DNA of 64,000 bases from Rhizobium leguminosarum bv. viciae USDA 2370 (lineage in GTDB: Bacteria; Pseudomonadota; Alphaproteobacteria; Rhizobiales; Rhizobiaceae), in the NCBI RefSeq assembly GCF_002008365.1, contig NZ_MRDL01000015.1, forward strand, positions 124,001-188,000, written 5' to 3'. Shown piece by piece: positions 11,252 through 20,016 of this stretch. How positions within the stretch are numbered: position 1 is the stretch's first letter; each line of letters opens with the position of its first letter. The notes beneath the pieces are model-generated. The model saw only the letters and a list, made by a program, of their open reading frames with translations, had not been told where the DNA came from and searched no databases. Both the position numbers and the translations under genes were made by a program.

Positions 11252-12107
11252 AGCTCGACAATATGGCCGTATGCCGCGAAATGAAGTCTACAAGATAGCG
11301 CGCGCCTTCGGCCGTCTCGGATTGAGCATACAGACCGATTTCAATGCGCACCGGACCGGGCAGGTCCGCCGATCTGTCAAGCGTCCGGCAGCCCTCGGGT
11401 TTCGTGTTGAGCATCATTGGCGCGATACCGATACCAACGCGAACCGCGGTCGCCATGGCCACCAGCGTCGATGCGACGCACGCCGTCTTCCACTTGACGT
11501 TCCGCTGGGACAGAGCGGCAAGCGTCGGCAGCGTCCAGGGACACTCCTCCTCGAACATAATGATGGGAAGCGGCTTTTCCGCATCCGCCACAAAGTCGGA
11601 TCTGACCGTCCACATCAAATATTCGGTCCAGATCAGGGTCGGTTTTCGCGCGAGGCAGGTGATGTCGCAAACCACGAGATCCAGCTTCCCGTCTTCAAAC
11701 AGGTTGGCGAGGCGGCGATTCGGCTCGACAATGATGTCGATATCGACCTTCGGGTTCTGCGCCCTAAAGTCACTAAGAATGTCGATCAGGTGGCCGGCTG
11801 CGAAGTCCTCAACGACGCCGAGGCGAATGCGGTCCTCGATCATCTTGCCTGTCAGCCTTTTCTCGACCTCGTCGCTGAGGGCGACCATTTCGCGGGCATA
11901 AGCCAGCATGATCTGCCCATGGCTCGTGAGCTCGAGGCCTTTTGACGAACGCGAAAACAGCGTAACGCCGACAAGCTCCTCCAGCTTGCGGATCTGCATG
12001 CTCACGGCGGCCTGCGTTCTGTTCAGCTTGACGGCTGCTCCATTGACGGTGCCGATCTCCGCGACGGTCAGAAATGCACGAAGCAGATAGGAATCAAGAT
12101 CAAGCAT
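11250..12107 (-). CDS. LysR-family transcriptional regulator
   Basis: A 285-residue regulator with an N-terminal winged helix-turn-helix (LRAFLTVAEIGTVNGAAVKL, then RTQAAVSMQIRKLEELVG at about residues 28-48) and a LysR substrate-binding domain from about residue 90. Start MLDLDSYLLRAF fits the family and lies 119 bases beyond the end of the importer ATPase on the same strand. It may be co-transcribed with the importer genes and control them, but this is inferred from adjacency. The effector is unknown; a polyamine or amino acid is plausible from context. Confidence 0.92.
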   Translation of the reverse strand: MLDLDSYLLRAFLTVAEIGTVNGAAVKLNRTQAAVSMQIRKLEELVGVTLFSRSSKGLELTSHGQIMLAYAREMVALSDEVEKRLTGKMIEDRIRLGVVEDFAAGHLIDILSDFRAQNPKVDIDIIVEPNRRLANLFEDGKLDLVVCDITCLARKPTLIWTEYLMWTVRSDFVADAEKPLPIIMFEEECPWTLPTLAALSQRNVKWKTACVASTLVAMATAVRVGIGIAPMMLNTKPEGCRTLDRSADLPGPVRIEIGLYAQSETAEGARYLVDFISRHTAILSS

Positions 12108-12225
12108 CAGAAGCGCATTCCAAAGTTTGGGGCGCTCGAGTGCTGAGTGCCTCTCCGCCTATAAGCGGATATTGGACGAACCATGTCCTTCCGACAACTG
12201 GTGACACTTAGTCGGGAATGCCAGC

Positions 12226-13290
12226 TTATCGCGCGAAGAGAACGCATGCGTCGGGCGGAATGGAAACGCTGATCTCCTGCCCGCGAGCAAAGGCTATGTC
12301 TGGACGGTTCGGGCAAGCCGAGATTAAGCGGTCGCCACTGACGAGGTCCAGAACGATATGCCTGAAGGCACCGAGTGTCACAACGTCGGCAACGCGTCCG
12401 GGCATGGCCCCGGCACCCGGAGCGCCGGACGATATCTCGACGCTTTCCGGCCTCACGCAAATCTCGGCGGCACCTGAAAGGCTTCCCGTGGACGCAACCG
12501 GAAACTCCCAGCCGGATTCGGAGCGAAATTTGCCGGCCGTTCCGCCCGCGGCCGAAATCGAGCCATGAATCCAATTCGTCCGCCCCATGAAATCCGCGAC
12601 GAAATGCGAGTCTGGACGCCAATACACATCATCAGGCCTGCCGGATTGCATGATGGCTCCACGGTTCATCACGAATATGCGCTCTCCCAGGCTCATCGCC
12701 TCCTCCTGGTCGTGGGTTACCACGATTGCGGTCGAGCCGACCGCGGCGAGCACATCCTTCAATTCGGTGCGCAGCTCATGTCGAAGTTTGGCGTCGAGGG
12801 CCGACAGGGGCTCATCCAGAAGAACAAGGCTCGGATGGGTGGCGAGCGCCCGCGCAAGCGCAACACGCTGCTGCTGGCCGCCGCTCAACTGGTGCGGCCG
12901 CCGCTGTCCGAATCCGACGAGCCGGACGAGCTCAAGCATCTCGGCGATGCGGCGCGGTATTTGCCCCGGCGGATGGTTGCGATGGCGAAGCCCGTAGCCG
13001 ATGTTCTGTTCGACGGTCATATGCGGGAAAAGAGCGTAGTGCTGGAACAGCAGCCCGACATTGCGCTCATAGGGTTTCAATCCGGCCATCGGCTCGCCGT
13101 CGATCAGGATCGAGCCTTTGTCGGGCCGCTCGAATCCGGCAATGAGCCGAAGAATGGTGGTCTTGCCGCAGCCGCTCGGTCCAAGCAGTGCGATTGTTTC
13201 ACCTGGGTTCACCGAGAAGGAGATATTACCGAGGGCGACCGTTTCGCCGAAGCGCTTGCTGACCCCTTGAAATTCCACGGCAGAAATCAT
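12226..13290 (-). CDS. ABC importer ATPase, PotA-like (polyamine/thiamine/iron CUT1-type group)
   Basis: A 354-residue ATPase with Walker A GPSGCGKTT, signature LSGGQQQR, Walker B LVLLDEPLSALD and the switch His in THDQEEAM. The extra C-terminal TOBE domain (from about residue 270, including CVRPESVEIS) is typical of spermidine/putrescine and related importers. Translation from ATG 13290 (MISAVEFQGVSKRFG) is favoured by an upstream GAGGA at 7 bases. It is the last importer gene of the set SBP-permease-permease-ATPase read on the minus strand. Confidence 0.93.
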   Translation of the reverse strand: MISAVEFQGVSKRFGETVALGNISFSVNPGETIALLGPSGCGKTTILRLIAGFERPDKGSILIDGEPMAGLKPYERNVGLLFQHYALFPHMTVEQNIGYGLRHRNHPPGQIPRRIAEMLELVRLVGFGQRRPHQLSGGQQQRVALARALATHPSLVLLDEPLSALDAKLRHELRTELKDVLAAVGSTAIVVTHDQEEAMSLGERIFVMNRGAIMQSGRPDDVYWRPDSHFVADFMGRTNWIHGSISAAGGTAGKFRSESGWEFPVASTGSLSGAAEICVRPESVEISSGAPGAGAMPGRVADVVTLGAFRHIVLDLVSGDRLISACPNRPDIAFARGQEISVSIPPDACVLFAR

Positions 13291-13300
13291 CGTATTGTCC

Positions 13301-14140
13301 TCATGAACGAAACAGGCCCTGACCGACGACAGTGTCGAAGCCGACGACACGGTCCAGCACAACGATCAGCAACGCGGTGACGGCAATCAGGACCACGGCC
13401 GCCGCAGCGATCGTCAGATCGAAAGCCGCGCGCATGTTGCTGACCAGCGTAACAGGCAAGGTCGTTGCCGACGGATCGCTCAGAAAGAGACTGATCGATA
13501 CGTCATCTATCGAAATTGCGAAGGCGAAGATCGCGCCGGTGACGACGCCGGTCCGCATGAGCGGTAGGGTAGTGGTCCAGAAGGCCTGGCGCTCGGTGGC
13601 GCCGAGAACCATTGCGGCTTCCGTCAATCGTTGGTCGCTGCCAAGAAGGCTGGCGAGGCTGGTCCTTATGCAATAGGGCAACGTCACGATCACGTGGCCG
13701 AGGAGCAGTCGCGCCATACCATTTGTGATACCGGCCTTGGAAAGGAAAAGCAGCAGACCGAATCCAATGACGACCGGCGGAACGATGAGTGGCGAGAGAA
13801 AGGCCGAAGTCAGCGCTGCCTTTCCTGGAAAATTGCCACGGGCAAGGCCGACAGCCGCCGCCGTTCCGATCGTGACGGACAGAACCGTCGTGAGTACCGC
13901 CAAGATGAGGCTGGTGCGTAGGCTGGTAAGGATATCCGCCTGAGAGACGAGCCGTTCGAACCAGTGAAGCGACAAGGCAGGTGGCGGCAGTGGACCGAGG
14001 TAGGTCCTGGCGTCGAAAGCCATAAGGCATGTTATCACCAACGGGATGGCGAGGAACGCCAATCCAAGGCCGATGACACCGTAGGCGAGGGAAACGGCGA
14101 TCCGGTCCCCGGTTCGCGCTGCAAGAGATTGTCTGCTCAT
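13301..14140 (-). CDS. ABC importer permease, PotC-like
   Basis: A 279-residue inner-membrane permease with six likely membrane segments and the EAA loop AAMVLGATERQAFWTTTLPLM that contacts the ATPase. The open frame runs far upstream, but ATG 14140 (MSRQSLAARTGDR) overlaps the stop of the preceding permease by four bases, the usual translational coupling. It ends 10 bases before the ATPase start. Together with its partner it should form the heterodimeric channel of a PotABCD-type importer. Confidence 0.92.
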   Translation of the reverse strand: MSRQSLAARTGDRIAVSLAYGVIGLGLAFLAIPLVITCLMAFDARTYLGPLPPPALSLHWFERLVSQADILTSLRTSLILAVLTTVLSVTIGTAAAVGLARGNFPGKAALTSAFLSPLIVPPVVIGFGLLLFLSKAGITNGMARLLLGHVIVTLPYCIRTSLASLLGSDQRLTEAAMVLGATERQAFWTTTLPLMRTGVVTGAIFAFAISIDDVSISLFLSDPSATTLPVTLVSNMRAAFDLTIAAAAVVLIAVTALLIVVLDRVVGFDTVVGQGLFRS

Positions 14141-15021
14141 CGGGAAACCTTCCAGGCCTGCGCAAACGTTATGACAGCGACGACCGCCAAGGCCGCGGTT
14201 AGCATGACGAGCGAGATCGCCGCGCCGCTCGGATAGTTGGCGATATCGCTGAACCGGGTGTAGATGACGTTCGATATGAAAAGCACCCGGCCCCTCCCGA
14301 GCACCATGGGAATGACGAAGGCGCTGATCGCGAAAGTCAGCGAGACAAGCGTGCTTGAGATCAGAGCCGGGAAGCTCAGGGGAAGGGTGATCGACAAATG
14401 GGCTCTCCATCCCGGCGCGCCGAGCGACTGGGCTGCATCGAGCAGACGCGGATCGATCGATTGCATCGCGCCAATCAGCGTTAGCGTTGCGACCGGTATG
14501 ATCGAGTGAACCAGGCCCGCAGTAACGACGATATTGATATATTCGCGGCTGTTGGGCGAAAGGCCAAGTGTCAAGAGGAGGGGTCGCAAGATGCCGACCG
14601 ACCCGAAGGTCAGTTCGATCGCGTATGTCTTGATCAGGACGCTGGATAGAACAAGCGTAATCAAAAAACCGAGGGTGAGCGCGCGCATCCGCGGGGAAAT
14701 GCGCCGCACGATAAAGTAGGCCAGCGGGAATGCCACAAGCTGGCCGATGATTGCGGCAACTCCACCGATCCAGAAGGTCGTCAGCAGGACACTCGCAAAC
14801 GCCTGGTTTGCAAGCTCGTAATAGTTTTGGACCGTTGCCGCGGCATTTTCAACGGAACCGACGCGCCCCGGCGTAAACTCCTTCAAGCTTTCGATTGCCA
14901 GATTGATTAATGGTGACAGAAAACCGAATGCGAACACCAGCAGGGCTGGCCCGAGCGTCAGGGCCGCATCTCGGCGATCAGGTATCGAAATGGCAACGGG
15001 TTGCCGCCTTACTTTGGTCAT
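14137..15021 (-). CDS. ABC importer permease, PotB-like
   Basis: A 294-residue permease. After a basic cytoplasmic start (MTKVRRQPVAISIPDRRD), about six hydrophobic segments follow, with the EAA-type loop DAAQSLGAPGWRAHLSITLPL near residue 200. Four-base ATGA overlap with the next permease shows coupling. It follows the binding-protein gene by 91 bases. Substrate class (polyamine-like) is inferred from sequence type and from the neighbouring agmatinase-family gene. Confidence 0.92.
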   Translation of the reverse strand: MTKVRRQPVAISIPDRRDAALTLGPALLVFAFGFLSPLINLAIESLKEFTPGRVGSVENAAATVQNYYELANQAFASVLLTTFWIGGVAAIIGQLVAFPLAYFIVRRISPRMRALTLGFLITLVLSSVLIKTYAIELTFGSVGILRPLLLTLGLSPNSREYINIVVTAGLVHSIIPVATLTLIGAMQSIDPRLLDAAQSLGAPGWRAHLSITLPLSFPALISSTLVSLTFAISAFVIPMVLGRGRVLFISNVIYTRFSDIANYPSGAAISLVMLTAALAVVAVITFAQAWKVSR

Positions 15022-15112
15022 GGTGGAACAGCCTTTTCCTCGCCCTTACGGGCATGAGAAAGGGAGGCCATCGAAGCACGCTGGCGCCTTCGATAACCTG
15101 CCGCGAGGTGCC

Positions 15113-16189
15113 TTAGAGCAACGGGGCGATATCCTGTTCCCAGCGCTTGGACCAGGCATCCTGCTGTTCGAGAACGACATTGTAGTCCGGCACATAGACG
15201 AAGCTCGAAAACTCGTCCGATGTGAAGGACAGATGCTTCAGATTGTCGGGCGTGACCGCCTTGCTGTTCAATGGCGCTTCGCCCGCCACCTTGGCGTAGA
15301 GCGAGTTCATGTCCGGGCTGATTGCGAAGTTGACGAAATCGAGCGTTGCCTTGGTGCTCGGTCTATTCTTCAGTACGCCGAAACCGCTCTGGTAGAGGAA
15401 GGCCTTGAAGTTGCTGTCCTTGGTGAAACGAGTAACCGGGAAGTTCTTCGCCACGGCCGCCCAGCCGGGCTCGGCGAAGAAGCCGACGGAGGTCTCGCCC
15501 GACGTCAGCGAATTGGTGAAATCGATATCGGTGATGGCGACGCGGCCGATATTGCCGGATTTCGCCAATTCCGTCATGAGCTTCCATCCAGGTTCCATAT
15601 TCGTTTCACTGCCGCCAGCGTGAAGGGCGAGCGCGACAATCTGGAGCATCATGCTCTGTGTTGGGCCTGGCCAGCAGATCGCACCCTTAAGATCGGGGCT
15701 GAGCAGATCATCGATGGTCTTCACAGCGATCGGGGCCGTGTCGGTTCGGGCGCCGAAATACATGCCGCCAACTGCGCGTGGGACCGCTTTGATATTGCCC
15801 TTGCCATCACGAATGATGATTTTCTCGGGAATATTCGCAAGGTTGGGAACATCGGCAGGATTGATGGTCTCGAGCCAATCCTCCTTCACCATGCTGTTGA
15901 ATGAGCCCTCCCAGCCAGCGACGTAGTCGTAGTCGACATTCGGCCAGACTGCCTTGATCTTTGGCAGGATAGCGCCCGCGCCGCCCTGATGAAGAACCCA
16001 GTTGAATGTCGCCGCATTCTGGTCGGCGGCAATCTGCTTCATAGCTTCGACGACCTCGCCGCCCCATTCGACGGCGGTGAGATTGCCGCTGCCGGCTGCG
16101 GCGGATCTCGCAAACCCGGTCATCGTGCCGGCAATCCCCGCGGCAGCGGCGGATCCGAGGAAGCGGCGGCGTGTCATATCGTGCAACAT
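15113..16189 (-). CDS. ABC importer periplasmic binding protein with Tat-type signal
   Basis: A 358-residue extracellular solute-binding protein of the PotD/iron group. Its N-terminus MLHDMTRRRFLGSAAAAGIA contains a twin-arginine motif (TRRRFLG), so it is probably exported folded through Tat. The mature protein starts after SAAAG and shows the family pattern, for example NWVLHQGGAGAILPKIKA and GGMYFGARTD. An AGGGA site lies 7 bases before the chosen ATG at 16189; Met5 is possible but worse placed. First gene of the importer operon. Confidence 0.92.
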   Translation of the reverse strand: MLHDMTRRRFLGSAAAAGIAGTMTGFARSAAAGSGNLTAVEWGGEVVEAMKQIAADQNAATFNWVLHQGGAGAILPKIKAVWPNVDYDYVAGWEGSFNSMVKEDWLETINPADVPNLANIPEKIIIRDGKGNIKAVPRAVGGMYFGARTDTAPIAVKTIDDLLSPDLKGAICWPGPTQSMMLQIVALALHAGGSETNMEPGWKLMTELAKSGNIGRVAITDIDFTNSLTSGETSVGFFAEPGWAAVAKNFPVTRFTKDSNFKAFLYQSGFGVLKNRPSTKATLDFVNFAISPDMNSLYAKVAGEAPLNSKAVTPDNLKHLSFTSDEFSSFVYVPDYNVVLEQQDAWSKRWEQDIAPLL

Positions 16190-16450
16190 GGTAGGTTCCC
16201 TTTGTTGTCGGCCCTCTGCTGGACCGTTCGCATCGGAGACTGCTTGGAGGTTACCAACCGCGGTAGTGGGAAAATTCTCGCCGGGTTATAAAGTTTTCTG
16301 AACGCCCGGATGAACGCACTACCCGCTTCGCGCAGCCTCGGCCGGCCTGGTCTATCAAGAATCGTTATATCCCCTCTCGAATTTTCGCGGTTCCAAGAGA
16401 AGCGGGCGGCGCCGATGATGATGGCAGCATCAATACCGCGGGAGCCTGCC

Positions 16451-17510
16451 TTGACCATTGACCGGGATTTTCTGGAAGACTTGAGAAAGCGCTTCGGCAG
16501 CGCTGCAGGCGGGGAGATGGAAGATCCGCACTTCCGCGCCGTGGCGACGAGCGTATTCAAGGACGGCGACAGCCGCAAATGGCCCTTCGCCGACCCTGCG
16601 ACCTTTCTGGACGCCCGTTTCATCGAGAACGGCTTGCGGCCCGAGGTGCTTGAGGCGCTTGACGTGGCCCTGATCGGCGTGCCGATGGATCTCGGCGTCA
16701 CCAATCGTGCCGGCGCGCGGCTGGGGCCGCGGGCCGTCCGGGCTGTCGAGCGCGTGGGGCCGTACGAACATGTTCTGCGTGTCGCGCCGATGGGAGGGCT
16801 AAAGGTCGCCGACGTCGGCGACGTGCCGATGCGCAGCCGGTTCGGCCTGGCCGAGTGCCATGCCGACATCGAGGCCTGCTACCGGATGATCGCGGCAACC
16901 GGGGTTATCCCGTTGTCGGTCGGCGGCGACCATTCGATCTCCGGCGCCATTCTCAAGGGCCTGGCGGCCAGTCAGCCGGTAGGCATGATCCACATCGACG
17001 CTCACTGCGATACCGCTGGTCCCTATGAGGGCTCCAAGTTCCACCACGGCGCGCCCTTCCGCGAGGCAGTTCTGGCGGGCGTGCTCGATCCGAAGCGTAC
17101 GATCCAGATCGGCATCCGCGGCGGCGGCGAATATCTCTGGGAGTTCTCCTTTGCCGCCGGCATGACCGTCATCCACGCCGAAGAGGTGGCGGAGATGGGC
17201 CTCAAGGCTGTGATCGCAAAGGCTCTGGAGGTTGTCGGCGCCGGTCCGACCTATCTCAGTTTCGACGTGGACAGCCTCGATCCGGCCTTCGCGCCGGGAA
17301 CCGGCACGCCAGAAGTCGGCGGGCTTCAGGAGGGAGGTCCTGACCCTGCTGCGCGGCTTCAAGGGCATTAACCTCATCGGCGGCGACGTCGTGGAAATCG
17401 CGCCGCAATACGACAATACCACCAACACCGCGCAGATCGCCGCGCAGGTCCTGTTCGAACTCCTGTGCCTCGCGATGTTCAGTCCCGCGGTCAGGACAAA
17501 CGTGACCTGA
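16451..17510 (+). pseudogene. agmatinase/ureohydrolase-family gene, frameshifted near its 3' end
   Basis: The product belongs to the dimanganese ureohydrolases (agmatinase, guanidino-acid hydrolases) that release urea from guanidino compounds. Metal ligands are all present: His in SVGGDHSISGA, Asp-x-His-x-x-x-Asp in HIDAHCDT and Asp-x-Asp in FDVDSLDP. A TTG at 16451 after GGAG at 6 bases gives the family-like start MTIDRDFLEDL; ATGs at 16415-16421 are alternatives. After GTGTPEVGGLQ (about 17327-17335) the frame shifts: the conserved tail REVLTLLRGFKGIN continues in another frame to the stop at 17510, while the original frame ends at 17371. A recent lesion or a sequencing error fits best, since the tail is otherwise intact. 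Confidence 0.82.
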
Positions 17511-17593
17511 GAACCAGCTCCACACCGGCAGCGTGCCTCGCGCCCGCTGCCTCCATCACCTGTCGCACAACACGTCTCAAAAAGGGGAACGAC

Positions 17594-18391
17594 ATGACTG
17601 CTCTTATGAAATTGCGCTACACCGCCACCGCGGCAATTGCCGTGTTCGGCATCCTGGCAGGAGCCGCACAGGCCGACGAACTTGCCGATATCAAGGCCGC
17701 AGGCGAGATCAACATCGGCATCTTCTCCGATTTCCCACCCTTCTCTTCGGCAAGCGCCGATATGAGCATCAAGGGCTATGACGTCGACGTCGCCCAGAAG
17801 ATCGCCGACGGGCTCGGCGTGAAACTCAATCTCGTGAGCGTTACTGGCCAGAACAGGATCGCCTACCTGAACGACGACCGCGTCGACCTGCTGATGAGCG
17901 TCGGCTATTCGAAGGAGCGCGCCGAGGTTATCGATTATGCCGCCCCGTACGCCCCCTACTATATCGCCGTCATCGGTCCGGCAGCACTGAAGGTGAGCGG
18001 CAAGGAAGACCTCGCCGACAAGACCGTTGCCGTCAATCGTGGGACGCTCGAAGACACGTCGCTGACGGCTGCCGCCCCCGGATCGGCTGCGATCCAGCGT
18101 TTCGAGAACTACAATTCGGTCATCCAGGCCTTCATATCCGGCCAGACCCAGTTGATGGTGGTCGGCAACGATGTCGGTGCGCAGGTTCTGGCACGACAGG
18201 ACGAACTGAAGCCGGAGCAGAAGTTCCAGCTCCTCAGCTCCCCCTCGCACATCGCGCTCCGCAAGGGCGAGGAAGGCCTGAAGAAGGCTGTCAATGACAG
18301 CGTCGCCGCAATGATCGCCGATGGTTCGCTCGACGCAAGCTCGAAGAGCTGGCTGAAAGCGCCGCTCAACCCTGAAAACCTGAAGGACTGA
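17594..18391 (+). CDS. polar amino-acid ABC importer periplasmic binding protein
   Basis: A 265-residue family-3 solute-binding protein. The signal peptide runs to about residue 27 (AVFGILAGAAQA, then DELADIK). The mature part shows family motifs such as GEINIGIFSDFPPFSS, GYDVDVAQKIADGLG and RVDLLMSVGYSKERAEVIDYA. The frame is open upstream, but ATG 17594 is preceded by AAGGGGAA and gives the proper signal. It follows the ureohydrolase-family gene and leads to two permease genes, so a cationic or guanidino amino acid is a plausible ligand. Confidence 0.92.
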   Translation: MTALMKLRYTATAAIAVFGILAGAAQADELADIKAAGEINIGIFSDFPPFSSASADMSIKGYDVDVAQKIADGLGVKLNLVSVTGQNRIAYLNDDRVDLLMSVGYSKERAEVIDYAAPYAPYYIAVIGPAALKVSGKEDLADKTVAVNRGTLEDTSLTAAAPGSAAIQRFENYNSVIQAFISGQTQLMVVGNDVGAQVLARQDELKPEQKFQLLSSPSHIALRKGEEGLKKAVNDSVAAMIADGSLDASSKSWLKAPLNPENLKD

Positions 18392-18414
18392 CGAAGACGG
18401 CCTGCCACTCACCT

Positions 18415-18460
18415 GAGCATGATGCCGAAAACTGTAAGCGATTGCGGTGGCATCATGCTC
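18415..18460. repeat. RIME-like palindromic hairpin between binding protein and permease genes
   Basis: GAGCATGATGCC (18415-18426) and GGCATCATGCTC (18449-18460) form a perfect 12-bp stem with a 22-base loop. The left arm is also found at 10398. Placed between the binding-protein gene and the permeases, it may stabilise the upstream mRNA segment or limit read-through, giving more binding protein than permease. Confidence 0.6.
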
Positions 18461-18535
18461 CCATTCTTTGGTTGAGAGGCGGATCGAGATTTCGGGCCGA
18501 CCCGGCCCAGATCATCCGGCTCCAAAGGACAAACG

Positions 18536-19204
18536 ATGAGATACAGCCTCGATTTCAACTGGCTTTGGGACGGAATGGGAGCTCTGGCTTATGGCGCAGG
18601 CACGACGCTTGCGCTGACGGCCTCCACATCGGTCCTCGGGATCGTTCTCAGCGTTCTCGGCGCGGCCGCTCGCCGGGGACCTTATCCATGGTTGCGCAAG
18701 GTCGTCGGCCTGTATGTGGAAATCATGCGCAATACGCCATTCCTGGTGCAGCTGTTCTTCATCTTCTTTGGCTTGCCTAGCCTCGGCATTCGCCTCGATC
18801 CGATCTCTGCCGCAGTCCTTGCCATGACCCTCAATATGGCGGCCTACACGATCGAGGTGGTCGGGGCCGGGCTCGATGCCATACCGAGAGGCCAGAAGGA
18901 GGCGGCGCAGGCACTCGGCCTCAGGCCCCGACTGGTGTTCTTCAAAATCATTCTGCCGCAAGCGATCGCCATCATTTTCCCGGCGCTGACGAGCCAGGTC
19001 ATCATCATGATGCTGGAATCGGCGGTGGTTTCGCAAATATCCGTCCGCGAGCTGGCGCAGGAGGCCGATCTGCTTCAGTCGCGCACCTTCCGCTCCTTCG
19101 AGACCTATCTGGTGGCGACGTTGATCTACCTTTCGATGTCCGCCGCACTTCGCCGGCTCCTTTTCGCCGGGAAACGCCGTTTTCTGGGAGCCGGTCTGGC
19201 ATGA
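18536..19204 (+). CDS. polar amino-acid ABC importer permease (first)
   Basis: A 222-residue His/Glu/Gln-type permease with about five membrane segments. The substrate-family signature EIMRNTPFLVQLFFIFFGLP and the EAA loop EAAQALGLRPRLVFFKIILPQ are both present. It overlaps the next permease by four bases (ATGA), so the two are coupled and likely heterodimerise. No cognate ATPase gene follows. Confidence 0.93.
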   Translation: MRYSLDFNWLWDGMGALAYGAGTTLALTASTSVLGIVLSVLGAAARRGPYPWLRKVVGLYVEIMRNTPFLVQLFFIFFGLPSLGIRLDPISAAVLAMTLNMAAYTIEVVGAGLDAIPRGQKEAAQALGLRPRLVFFKIILPQAIAIIFPALTSQVIIMMLESAVVSQISVRELAQEADLLQSRTFRSFETYLVATLIYLSMSAALRRLLFAGKRRFLGAGLA

Positions 19205-19848
19205 TTGAGTTCACCTTCTGGGACATTTTGCGCAATCTTGTCTTCGCGACACGCTGGACCCTTATGCTTTCGCTCGCAGCCTTTGCCGGCGGCGCCATCG
19301 TTGGCCTGGCGATCCTGTCTGCACGGATATCGAAAACGCGCTGGCCGCGCAGCTTCGCGTCCGGCTACATTGCCCTGTTTCAGGGAACGCCGCTCCTCAT
19401 GCAGCTCTTTTTGATGTTCTTCGGCCTGCCGATGCTCGGTTTCCGGATCGAGTCATGGACCGCCGCCGTCTGCGGCCTGACGTTCTATGCCAGCGCTTAT
19501 CTTGCGGAAATCTGGCGGAGCGGCGTCGAGGCGGTGCCGCGCGGGCAATGGGACGCTGCAGCCAGCCTGGGCTTGCATCGTCTCCTCGAACTTCGCCTTG
19601 TCATCCTACCGCAGGCCTTCCGGATCACCCGCGCGCCGACTGTCGGGTTCTTGGTCCAGTTGATCAAGAGCACCGCACTGGCCTCGATCCTCGGCTTCGA
19701 AGAACTATTGAAAACCGCGAACGCCATCAACAACGCGACCTTCGAACCTTTCAAGGTCTACGGTCTCGTTGCGGTGATCTTCTTCGCCCTGTGCTATCCG
19801 CTTACGCAATACGCCAGAATTCTGGAGAAGAAAGCGGCGTTTGGCTGA
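19201..19848 (+). CDS. polar amino-acid ABC importer permease (second)
   Basis: A 215-residue permease of the same family: FQGTPLLMQLFLMFFGLP and the EAA loop AAASLGLHRLLELRLVILPQA are recognisable. Start ATG 19201 overlaps the stop of the first permease. The next gene on the strand encodes an ornithine-cyclodeaminase-family protein after a 168-base gap, with no ATPase in between. The importer would have to borrow an ATPase, for instance the GlnQ-like protein at 43294 or one outside the window. Confidence 0.93.
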   Translation: MIEFTFWDILRNLVFATRWTLMLSLAAFAGGAIVGLAILSARISKTRWPRSFASGYIALFQGTPLLMQLFLMFFGLPMLGFRIESWTAAVCGLTFYASAYLAEIWRSGVEAVPRGQWDAAASLGLHRLLELRLVILPQAFRITRAPTVGFLVQLIKSTALASILGFEELLKTANAINNATFEPFKVYGLVAVIFFALCYPLTQYARILEKKAAFG

Positions 19849-20016
19849 GCGGTGCCGAGTTGCTCCGCATTCCGATCGCAACGGAGTGTCCAAAGGGCCG
19901 ATGCCGGTTGAAAAGCTAGTGCGCCGCGCAGCGGCGACGTGGCTCAGGCGCTGCCCCCTTCAATCACACAGAACTCGCTTTATCCAGCAGTCAGAACCTC
20001 CTGAGAGATCGCTTCA

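Noticed and set aside
17321..17340. Programmed ribosomal frameshift in the agmatinase-family gene
   Set aside because: An SD-like purine run is present, but there is no slippery heptamer or in-frame stop at the shift, and the family is not known for recoding. Mutation or sequencing error is simpler.
16799..18412. Minus-strand open frame of over 500 codons opposite the ureohydrolase and binding-protein genes
   Set aside because: Antisense to two clear protein families; its product has no recognisable motif and spans unrelated genes.
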